Source of the DNA: JAIVJN01 sp036732565
GTDB lineage: Bacteria > Acidobacteriota > Vicinamibacteria > Vicinamibacterales > UBA2999
Direction: 5' to 3'
NCBI GenBank assembly: GCA_036732565.1
Contig: DAINCF010000130.1
Location: forward strand, 1-15,193
Length of the DNA: 15,193 bases
The position numbers and the translations under genes are program-made. Below the pieces are notes generated by a model. That model was not told the DNA's origin. It worked only from the letters and a program-made list of their open reading frames with translations, and did no database searches. Positions 1-7,067 of this stretch are shown piece after piece (position 1 is the first letter of the stretch; every line of letters starts with the position of its first letter).

Positions 1-6
1 CGTGAG

Positions 7-30
7 GGCAGGCCTGAAGGCCTGCGCTAC
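7..30 (-). repeat. REP-like hairpin with GTAG head
   Basis: On the minus strand the order is GTAG (30-27), C, a 7-bp stem GCAGGCC, loop TTCA, and GGCCTGC (25-8). The stem is perfect. The TAG of the GTAG head is the stop codon of the methyltransferase gene, so the element abuts and partly overlaps that gene's 3' end. Its layout matches the two hairpins at 13123-13180 (GTRG head, GC-rich stem, TTSA loop). It could also act as a transcription terminator or 3' mRNA stabiliser, but no T-run is visible before the window edge. Confidence 0.6.
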
Positions 31-848
31 GTACAATCTCGCGCCGCACCCGCCTTGCGTGCCAGGAAGTGATGCAGCGCGATCGCGGCGGCGGTGGCCA
101 CGTTCAGGGAGTTGACCGACGGCACCATCTCGATCCGGACGCGGACGTCGGTGGCGCGGAGCGCGTCACCAGAGAGGCCGTCGCCTTCCGCGCCCAACAG
201 CAGCGCGATGCCAGACGTGCTGGCGGCAATCGACTTGAGTGGCGTGGCCTCGGGGGATGGCGTCAGCGCGATCGTCTGGAGGCCAGCGGCGCGGAGCCGA
301 TCGATGGCGTCGGGCCACGGCCCTGCACTCGCGATCGGAACGTGAAGGGTTGCGCCCATCGACGTGCGAATCGCCTTGCGATAGAACGGATCGCTGCAAC
401 GAGGCCCCAGCACGACGAGGTCCACGCCGAACGCCGCGGCGTTTCTGAACAGCCCTCCGATGTTGTCCGGGTTGTTGACGCCTTCGAGGACCAACACCCG
501 AGGACACGCGCGCAGGTCGACATCGGTCAGCGTTGGCAGAGTAGGACGTTCGGCCAGAGCCAGGCACCCGCGATGCATATTGAATCCGACGACCGCACTC
601 AGCGCCTCCTGCGGCGCGACGTAAATCGGCGCGTCGAACCGGCGGGCATCGAGTGCCGGTTGCATCGCCTGCCAGGCGACTGTCGACAGAAGAATCGACT
701 GCGTACGGATGCGCGGCGCGTCGAGAAGACGGGGCAGGACGAGCCGGCCTTCCGCCACGAGCCATCCGCGGCGTTCCAGCTCGGCGGGTTGCGCCACGAA
801 GCGATAGTTCGAGAGGCGAGGATCGTCGAGGTCGTCGACGCGGATCAC
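27..848 (-). CDS. TrmH/SpoU-family RNA 2'-O-ribose methyltransferase
   Basis: This 273-residue protein probably uses S-adenosylmethionine to methylate a ribose 2'-OH in rRNA or tRNA. All three SPOUT knot motifs are present: motif 1 NIGGLFR at 129-135 (N129, R135), motif 2 LLLGAEGDGLS at 216-226, and motif 3 EMVPSVNSLNVATAAAIAL at 240-258. Residues 1-110 form the smaller N-terminal substrate-recognition region usual in this family. The chosen start is GTG at 848. It overlaps the upstream regulator's TGA by 4 nt (GTGA), which suggests translational coupling, and it gives the normal family length. The frame stays open further upstream, but that sequence is only a shadow of the regulator gene. 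The family is clear, but the target nucleotide cannot be assigned, so no gene symbol is given. Confidence 0.92.
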   Translation of the reverse strand: MIRVDDLDDPRLSNYRFVAQPAELERRGWLVAEGRLVLPRLLDAPRIRTQSILLSTVAWQAMQPALDARRFDAPIYVAPQEALSAVVGFNMHRGCLALAERPTLPTLTDVDLRACPRVLVLEGVNNPDNIGGLFRNAAAFGVDLVVLGPRCSDPFYRKAIRTSMGATLHVPIASAGPWPDAIDRLRAAGLQTIALTPSPEATPLKSIAASTSGIALLLGAEGDGLSGDALRATDVRVRIEMVPSVNSLNVATAAAIALHHFLARKAGAARDCT

Positions 849-2944
849 GCCGGTCGCCGGACCAGACGCGTCAACTCGGTGAACCACTCGATGACGACGC
901 GGAGCTCGCGGCGCAGGGGTGTGGGCCCACCCTGACGGACCAGTACGCGATCCACGCCGGCGCGCCCGCCGGCGAGCTGCAGATCGTCGCGCGCGGTCAG
1001 CGGCAGTGGAGAGGCGATCGAGAGCGTCGGCCCGCCACGCACGGCGGCGACCAGTGTGCGATCCGCGGCGGTGAAGTACAGGGCGCGACCGTCCGAGGAC
1101 CAACAGGGCCAGGCACCTCCATTCGTCGACACCTGCACGCGGGCGCCGGTGCCGTCCGCTGGCCTGACGAACACCTCCCATCGGCCGGAGTCGTTCGACA
1201 TGTACGCCAGCCATCGCCCGTCGGGTGAGAAGCGCGCGTGGGACTCGTCGAAGAGCGAGCGCACGATTGGGGTGCGCTCGCGCGTCTCGACGTCCACGAG
1301 CCATACATCGGCACCGGTGAGCGGGTGGTATTCGGTGAACGCGAGCCGCCCGCCGTCGGGCGACCACGACGTCGGCAGTTGGTTCCAGGGACTCTCGAGC
1401 AGCGCTTCAATGGGGCCGGCGCCGTCGATCGGACGGACGAAGATATTGAACGGCCCCGCCTTGCTATAGGCGAACGCGATCTCGAGCCCGTTCGGACGCC
1501 ACGTGGGACTGACACCGGGGCCCTCGAGATTCCAGCGACTGACTGAGCCGCGCGTGAGATCGCCGAGCCACACGTCCGGACCGCGATCGCCGTCGATGAC
1601 CAGTGCCAGCTTGCTGAGATCGGCCGCCATCTCGACGGCGGCCAGCGGCGCGGGTGGCAGCGGAATGGGTTCGAGTCGGCCGCTGGCGTCGAGCCAGTGG
1701 AGGCGATCGTCCCCATCGGGTGACTGATTCGGCACGTAGACGAGGGATCCGCTCGGCGAGAACGCGAACCGCGGTCCCTCCGTGGCGCGTCCTGTCGCGA
1801 CATCGCGAAGAATCGGACGCGGCGTCGATTGAATCCGGCGGTCGCTGACCGAGAACGGCGCGGCTTCGAGACGACCGCGACGCTCGAACACCAGGTGGCC
1901 GGTGGGTGAGTATTTCCCGAAGGCCGCGGCGTCGGCGACGAGCGTGCGCCCGCCAGTGGTCAGATCGAGCGCCATCACCTGACTGTCGCCGAGGCTGAGC
2001 GCCGTGAACAACACCGTACGGTTGTCCGGCAGCGCGTCGGGCCAGCCATAACGCACTTCACGCGAGCCGGAGAGTGGTTGGGCCAGCACGACCGGCTCGC
2101 CAGGCTCGCCGCCTTCGTCGGACACGCGCGCCAGCCCACCGCCGGGCCCGCCGCCGAAGATGATCGTGCCGTCACGGAGCCATGTCGCGCCGGCGCCAGC
2201 GCGCGCGGCCGTCAACACGACGGGACGCCCACCCTCGATCCGCAGCTTTTTCAGGCTGCCGTGTGCGAAGAAGCCCACCCACTGGCCGTCTGGCGAGAAG
2301 AACGGGTCCGCGGCCTCGTCCGACCCCTCGATGAGCGTCGGCGAATCGCGATCGATCGTGCGGAGGAAGAGACGGGGACGGCCGTGATGGATCGCCGCAT
2401 AGACCAGCCGGCTGCCATCGTCGGAGATGGCGACCGACCCGCGCAGCGGATCGATGACGGCGTCGGCCGGCAGCGTGATCGTGAACCGCAACGTCGGCCG
2501 CGGCGCCGCTGGACGCTGGCCGAACAGCGCGAAGACGATGGCGATGCCGACCATGGCCGCAACCGCCGCGAGGCCGCTGACGAGCAGCGGCCGCCACTCG
2601 GGCCGATCGTGGATCGGCCGCGACCGCTCCTCGGCCGAGACGATCTCGACGTCGGCAAGGAATCGATACCCTCGTCGATGCACTGTCTGGATGTAGGTGG
2701 GACGCTGGCGATCGTCGCCGAGCGCTTCTCGCAGCAAGCGCACGGCCTCCAGCAAGGACGCTTCGGTCACGAACGTGTCGCGCCACGACGCGTCCATCAG
2801 GATCTGCTTCGACACGACCGTGCCAGCATGCTCGAGTAGCACGGCGAGCACACCCAGAGCCCGCGGCGGCAACGGGACGTCGACGCCGTGCCGCGACAGC
2901 CCTTGCGATGCCTCGAACCTGAAGGGCCCGAAGGCGAAGGTCAT
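845..2944 (-). CDS. Membrane-anchored winged-helix regulator with TolB-like beta-propeller
   Basis: This 699-residue protein has three parts. Residues 1-100 are an OmpR/PhoB-type (Trans_reg_C) winged helix, with the typical end TYIQTVHRRGYRF at 83-95. Residues about 119-141 form one transmembrane helix, LLVSGLAAVAAMVGIAIVFA. Residues about 155-690 are an extracytoplasmic PD40/TolB-like propeller, with blades such as FFSPDGQWVGFF (215-226), WSPDGGRLAFT (527-537), FSPDGRWLAYMS (572-583) and WSSDGRALYFT (615-625). The arrangement is that of CadC/ToxR-like one-component regulators: a cytoplasmic DNA-binding head coupled through the membrane to a sensor. Large propeller sensors of this kind are common in Acidobacteriota. 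The ATG at 2944 lies 19 nt after the stop of the CAP gene. No strong Shine-Dalgarno is visible, consistent with read-through from the gene in front. Its ligand and regulon are unknown. Confidence 0.9.
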   Translation of the reverse strand: MTFAFGPFRFEASQGLSRHGVDVPLPPRALGVLAVLLEHAGTVVSKQILMDASWRDTFVTEASLLEAVRLLREALGDDRQRPTYIQTVHRRGYRFLADVEIVSAEERSRPIHDRPEWRPLLVSGLAAVAAMVGIAIVFALFGQRPAAPRPTLRFTITLPADAVIDPLRGSVAISDDGSRLVYAAIHHGRPRLFLRTIDRDSPTLIEGSDEAADPFFSPDGQWVGFFAHGSLKKLRIEGGRPVVLTAARAGAGATWLRDGTIIFGGGPGGGLARVSDEGGEPGEPVVLAQPLSGSREVRYGWPDALPDNRTVLFTALSLGDSQVMALDLTTGGRTLVADAAAFGKYSPTGHLVFERRGRLEAAPFSVSDRRIQSTPRPILRDVATGRATEGPRFAFSPSGSLVYVPNQSPDGDDRLHWLDASGRLEPIPLPPAPLAAVEMAADLSKLALVIDGDRGPDVWLGDLTRGSVSRWNLEGPGVSPTWRPNGLEIAFAYSKAGPFNIFVRPIDGAGPIEALLESPWNQLPTSWSPDGGRLAFTEYHPLTGADVWLVDVETRERTPIVRSLFDESHARFSPDGRWLAYMSNDSGRWEVFVRPADGTGARVQVSTNGGAWPCWSSDGRALYFTAADRTLVAAVRGGPTLSIASPLPLTARDDLQLAGGRAGVDRVLVRQGGPTPLRRELRVVIEWFTELTRLVRRPA

Positions 2945-2963
2945 GGGCGATTGTAGATCGGCC

Positions 2964-4817
2964 TTACTGATCGCGCTTCGGCGCCGTCAGCGAGGGCGGG
3001 ACCGCCTGGATGGCCCAGGCGGGAGCCGGCCCGTCGAACACGGGCGCGGGGCCGATGCTGAACGACCAGGTATGTGTGTGGCCCCCGACCGTGAGTGACG
3101 CCACGTATGTCGAGTTGGCGGGAAGCGGCTGCTTCGGCACGATGACCACGGCGCGCCTGAACGCCAGGATGCTGCGGCCGGTCGCTTGACCCGTGGCATT
3201 TGGATTCGCGTACGTTGCTCCCGTCATCACGCAATGCTCCAAGGGGGCGTCCCCAAGCGTCAACGTCGACGCGGTGACCACCGGCGTCGTCCCAGGTGCA
3301 AACTGGACGATCAGCGGTAGGCCGGCTCGACCCGCATACCCCGGACAGTGTGTGAGTGGGCTGGGCGTCTCACCCCAGAAGCACGCGAATCCTCTCGGAC
3401 AGATCTCCGCGTTTGGAATCGGAATCACCGTTCCGTTCGCTGGAAAGAAGATCGGATACGTCGTTGTCGGCGGCGCCGCGCCCAGTCCGCGGAGCACGTC
3501 GAGCCAGCCGCTCATCTGGAGCCCCACCTCGTCTGCTTCACGATACGAACCGTATCCAACTCGACGCAGCTGAGGATCGAACATGCCGACCGCGTGGAAG
3601 GGCGCCTGGACCCAGGCCTCGATCGCGAAGGAGTCCGGTGCGTTGGCTGCGCCATTTCCAGCGCCATTGCTGGCCTTTGCCGCGTCGCGTCCGGCCGTTG
3701 TGAACCACGGACTCGTCGTGAGCTCGTCGTGCTCGAGGATGTCTTCTTTCACCGAGTACCGCCCATGGAGCACGTCGCCTTCGCTCCAGATCGGGTTTTC
3801 GGTGACCGGAGGCAAACCCGCATGCGCGCGCCACGCATTCACCTCTTTCAACCAGGGGGCCGATGGTGGTGGCGGCGGTTCTGTCGGGCCGACCCTCGCG
3901 ATGACTTCGTTCGAAGGGCGCCCGAGGCCACACGCGCTGCGAGCGCGCACGCGAAGGTAGTACGTGCCAAGCGGCGTGGTCGCCGTCAGCGATGTGGCGG
4001 AGCCGACCTCGTGCTGGCCGAGCTCGACTCCACCCGGTGTGGTGCCTACTTCCAGGACGTACGCGATCGTCGGCAGCGCGAGCCCGCTCCATTGAAGCGC
4101 GACGATCGTGCCGTTGACCGAGACGGTCAACTCTGAGGGCGCTGGAGGAGTGGCGCAGCTGTCAACTGTGATCACCGCGTCGTTGGACGGCGGTCCCACG
4201 CCGCACGCATTCCGTGCTCGCACGCGCACGTGATACAGGCCGTCCGGTGCGGTGGTGTCGAGGGCCGGGATGGCGGACTGGGTATCCACGGTGGCCAGGT
4301 TCGACAGGCCTGGAGCCGCCCCCGCTTCCAGAATGTAACTCGTGGCGCCGCCGACACTCGACCACACCAACGACACGAACGCTCCGGTCACGTTGGCGCG
4401 AAGACCCGTTGGTGCGGTCAGCGCGTCGCATCCTGCGGGAACAGCGACCACGATCTCGTTGGAGGCTGGGCCGACCGCCGTGCCGTTCTTGCCTCTGATG
4501 CGGATGAAGTAGGTGCCCGCAGGGGCTGGCACGCTCAAACCGTGAGTGTCCACGCTCATGTCCATGCGTCCGAGGTTCGCAAGCCCAGGTGCCGAGCCCG
4601 CTTCCAGGATGTAGCCACTCATCGGAAGGTCGCCGACTGGCGGTTCCCAAGACAACGTCACCTGAAATCCTTCGACGACGGCTTGCAGATCGACCGGTGC
4701 TCCGAGCGTGGGCGATTGCGCCGCGGACGAGGCGCCAAGCGTCGTGATGACTGCGACGATGGCGAGGACGCGGGTAGTGATGGATACCGCCGTGAACGAC
4801 GCGCGGACATGGGTCAT
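2964..4817 (-). CDS. Secreted protein with three Fn3 repeats and a CAP (SCP/YkwD-like) domain
   Basis: This 617-residue exported protein starts with a signal peptide (about 1-33; hydrophobic VLAIVAVITTLGASSA, cleavage near SSA-AQ). Three fibronectin type III repeats follow at about 41-126, 133-219 and 223-311. Each carries a related motif (YILEAGSAPGLANL, YILEAGAAPGLSNL, YVLEVGTTPGG) and ends in a 'YxxRVRARxACGxGxPSN' type strand. A proline-rich linker (about 313-319) leads to a CAP-superfamily domain (about 321-447) with the core APFHAVGMFDPQLRRVGYG. The tail (about 480-595) looks like a beta-rich Ig-like module. CAP proteins are usually secreted, with varied roles including lipid binding and proteolysis; the role here is unknown. 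I chose ATG at 4817 because it gives a proper signal peptide. A TTG 48 nt upstream (4865) is in frame but adds a non-signal-like extension. The 108 bp upstream shows no convincing promoter. Confidence 0.85.
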   Translation of the reverse strand: MTHVRASFTAVSITTRVLAIVAVITTLGASSAAQSPTLGAPVDLQAVVEGFQVTLSWEPPVGDLPMSGYILEAGSAPGLANLGRMDMSVDTHGLSVPAPAGTYFIRIRGKNGTAVGPASNEIVVAVPAGCDALTAPTGLRANVTGAFVSLVWSSVGGATSYILEAGAAPGLSNLATVDTQSAIPALDTTAPDGLYHVRVRARNACGVGPPSNDAVITVDSCATPPAPSELTVSVNGTIVALQWSGLALPTIAYVLEVGTTPGGVELGQHEVGSATSLTATTPLGTYYLRVRARSACGLGRPSNEVIARVGPTEPPPPPSAPWLKEVNAWRAHAGLPPVTENPIWSEGDVLHGRYSVKEDILEHDELTTSPWFTTAGRDAAKASNGAGNGAANAPDSFAIEAWVQAPFHAVGMFDPQLRRVGYGSYREADEVGLQMSGWLDVLRGLGAAPPTTTYPIFFPANGTVIPIPNAEICPRGFACFWGETPSPLTHCPGYAGRAGLPLIVQFAPGTTPVVTASTLTLGDAPLEHCVMTGATYANPNATGQATGRSILAFRRAVVIVPKQPLPANSTYVASLTVGGHTHTWSFSIGPAPVFDGPAPAWAIQAVPPSLTAPKRDQ

Positions 4818-4925
4818 CGCGCGCAACGGCGAGCAAGTGTCGAGCCACTTAGGGCTCTCGGCCAATAACCCGGAGGCCAGACTGAAGTCTTGTTAGGTCG
4901 AGATATTTATCGCGACTGGGTTGGC

Positions 4926-7016
4926 CTACTGATCTTGATCGGATGAGATTCGCAGTCGGTAGACGGCGATAGGCCACGTCCGCGCGCCGACTTGCTGAGC
5001 CAGGGATCCCGGTGGACGCTGATCGCTGGGGTCGACCCGCGCCACGCTGGTGTAGCGGAACGCGATCTTGTTGAAGCCGCGGCGCCAGGGACGGCCGCCG
5101 CGGATCGGCGGGATGGTCAGCCTCGTGGTGGTGGGCCGATCGGGCTCGGCCGTCAGTTCGCCGATGGTCGTCCCGTTCACCTCCAGCAGCATCTGCGCAC
5201 GCATCGGTGGGTCATCGGCGCGCGTGCGCGCGGTGATCTCGACGGTGATCGGACGGTCGGTCGGCAGGTCGAGCGGCACGGCAAGCATCGCCGGCGTCCC
5301 GCCGATCCACCAGCATGGCCCCCAATCGTCGCCGCCGGGGGCGTCCCAGCCACCGAGGAGATAGCGGTCCGAGCGGCGATCGAACTCCACGTCCATCGCG
5401 CTGCGGTTCGGCTCCGGCGCGAGCAACGCATACCGATTGACCGGCAGCCCCTCGCGCCACGCGAACCATACGTTGGCCGGGAACGCGAACGGGTAGAAGT
5501 ACGGATAGCGGGTGTGCACGTCCGCCTGCTGGCGGACCATCTGCGCGAAGTCGACGGGTTGATCCTTGGGCAGCAAGCCAATCGTGTACTGCACCATCAG
5601 CCAGTGATTCCAGAGCAGCGCGACGAGGATGGCCGGTGCCAGCAGGAGGGCGGGACGCCGAAGCGAGACATCGAGCACGGCCGCCAAACCCGGCGCCAAC
5701 ATGACGAGCAGGCTGGTGAAGCGTCGGCCACCGAACGCCCAGCCGGCCGACCAGTCCGCGGTCGAGCCGTTGAGCCACGCCATCACGAGGAGCAGCGCCA
5801 GCGTGCAGGACGCCCACCGCCAGTTGCGCCATAAATAGATGATCGTGCCGATCACGGCGATGTAGGCGATCGGCGTCCACGAGAAGAAGCCGTGCCACGA
5901 CGAGAACAACGTGTCGACCCATCGCGAGTCGAGCAGTCGCAGGTAGCCGCTCTGACCGAAGACCGTATACCGCTCGCGGGCGAAGAGCAGCGTGGTGTGT
6001 ACCGACTGGAGCAGGAGCCATGGCAGCGCGCCGACGAGCGCCCAACGGGCCAGGTGCCACGTGTTCATCACGCGCTCGCGAAGCTCGCCCGGGCCCGTGA
6101 GCACCAGCCACGCGGGAAAGAGCGCGAACAACGCCTCTTGCGGCCGGGCGAGGAACGCCAGCCCCAACACCAGCCCAAGAAGGATCGCGCGGCGCGTCGT
6201 CAACGCGTGCGGCACCCAGCGTGTGACGAGGATGACGAAGAACGCGACCAGGCCGAACGAGGCCGCGTGCGTCATGGACGCCTCGTAAACCATGTACCAG
6301 AACAACGTCGTCGCGCCGAAGATCAGCACCGTCGTTGCGACGGCGAGCCCCTTGCCGAATTCGCGCCGTAAGTGCTGGAGCAGGACCAAGAGCCCGGCGG
6401 CGCCGATGGCGAACGACGTCACCAGCGCGGCCCGGATGTAGGGCAAGCCGAGGCCGAGCGTTGTCGGATCCGAGGGCGCGGGCCACGCGCCGAGGGCGCG
6501 ACCGGCCCAGTCGATGACCGCCACGAGTGCGTAGAGTGGCGCCCAGAAGATCGTCGGTCCCATCGGCACGATGTGGTTCGGGCGCAGCGGCTGATTGAGC
6601 ACTTCGAACTCGCGCGCCACGTCCAGGTCGTGGTCGAAGAACGCGCTGCGCAGTTGAGAGAAGTAGACGACGCCGTCGGTCGAGATGCCGTGGCCGCTCG
6701 CGAACTGCACGCCCAGGCTCGCCAACAGCAGCGCCGTGACGGCATGCACATCGGCGGTCGCGCGGACGAATGCGATCCACGGCTCGCCGCGCCGCCTGGC
6801 CATCAGCAGCGACAACGCGGCGCCCAGCGGGAGTCCTGAGAGGAAGACCAGCCACGCCGAGGGGCGGGCCGGCAACTGGAAGAGCCACGTCAGCCAGGCC
6901 AGGACCGCGAACGCCCAGGCCCCCTCCGCGGCGCGCACCCAACGCAATATCGAGATCAACAGCGGAAATTGTACAAGCTGCGGCCTTCCGAGAACCTTCG
7001 GATTTCTTCCGCGCAT
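4926..7016 (-). CDS. Polytopic membrane protein, GT-C-like glycosyltransferase candidate with C-terminal periplasmic domain
   Basis: This 696-residue protein has about ten or more hydrophobic helices between residues 32 and 475, then a soluble region (about 485-696) rich in beta strands. The first large external loop carries acidic residues, STDGVVYFSQLRSAFFDHD (112-130). Later loops contain ARPQEALFALF (290-300) and SWHGFFSWTPI (373-383). An acidic first loop, many helices and a soluble C-terminal domain fit GT-C glycosyltransferases (PMT/ArnT-like), which transfer sugars from polyprenyl-phosphate donors outside the membrane. This assignment is by architecture only; no exact DxD or PMT signature is seen. 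The ATG at 7016 has a possible GGAAG Shine-Dalgarno 8 nt upstream. The stop precedes the CAP gene start by 108 bp, so a single operon is possible but not shown. Confidence 0.72.
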   Translation of the reverse strand: MRGRNPKVLGRPQLVQFPLLISILRWVRAAEGAWAFAVLAWLTWLFQLPARPSAWLVFLSGLPLGAALSLLMARRRGEPWIAFVRATADVHAVTALLLASLGVQFASGHGISTDGVVYFSQLRSAFFDHDLDVAREFEVLNQPLRPNHIVPMGPTIFWAPLYALVAVIDWAGRALGAWPAPSDPTTLGLGLPYIRAALVTSFAIGAAGLLVLLQHLRREFGKGLAVATTVLIFGATTLFWYMVYEASMTHAASFGLVAFFVILVTRWVPHALTTRRAILLGLVLGLAFLARPQEALFALFPAWLVLTGPGELRERVMNTWHLARWALVGALPWLLLQSVHTTLLFARERYTVFGQSGYLRLLDSRWVDTLFSSWHGFFSWTPIAYIAVIGTIIYLWRNWRWASCTLALLLVMAWLNGSTADWSAGWAFGGRRFTSLLVMLAPGLAAVLDVSLRRPALLLAPAILVALLWNHWLMVQYTIGLLPKDQPVDFAQMVRQQADVHTRYPYFYPFAFPANVWFAWREGLPVNRYALLAPEPNRSAMDVEFDRRSDRYLLGGWDAPGGDDWGPCWWIGGTPAMLAVPLDLPTDRPITVEITARTRADDPPMRAQMLLEVNGTTIGELTAEPDRPTTTRLTIPPIRGGRPWRRGFNKIAFRYTSVARVDPSDQRPPGSLAQQVGARTWPIAVYRLRISSDQDQ

Positions 7017-7057
7017 CTTCAGGACTTCCGCCCCGCGCGACGCGCACGCTCCAGCAT

Positions 7058-7062
7058 GGAGG
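7058..7062 (+). promoter_or_regulatory. Ribosome binding site that decides a GTG start
   Basis: GGAGG lies 5 nt before the GTG at 7068. It supports that codon over the ATG at 7056, which overlaps this motif, and over a further upstream ATG at 6969 that would run into the divergent gene. Confidence 0.7.
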
Positions 7063-7067
7063 TGCGC

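Noticed and set aside
849..1367. Upstream extension of the methyltransferase reading frame
   Set aside because: The extension lies wholly inside the regulator gene in another frame, and TrmH-family homology starts only around the GTG at 848.
4879..4890. Short inverted repeat AGACT-GA-AGTCT upstream of the CAP gene
   Set aside because: It is only five base pairs with a two-base loop, within chance expectation, and not linked to a recognisable promoter.
5212..7047. 611-codon minus-strand open frame overlapping the GT-C gene
   Set aside because: It is arginine- and alanine-rich without hydrophobic helices, while the alternative frame encodes a coherent polytopic membrane protein.
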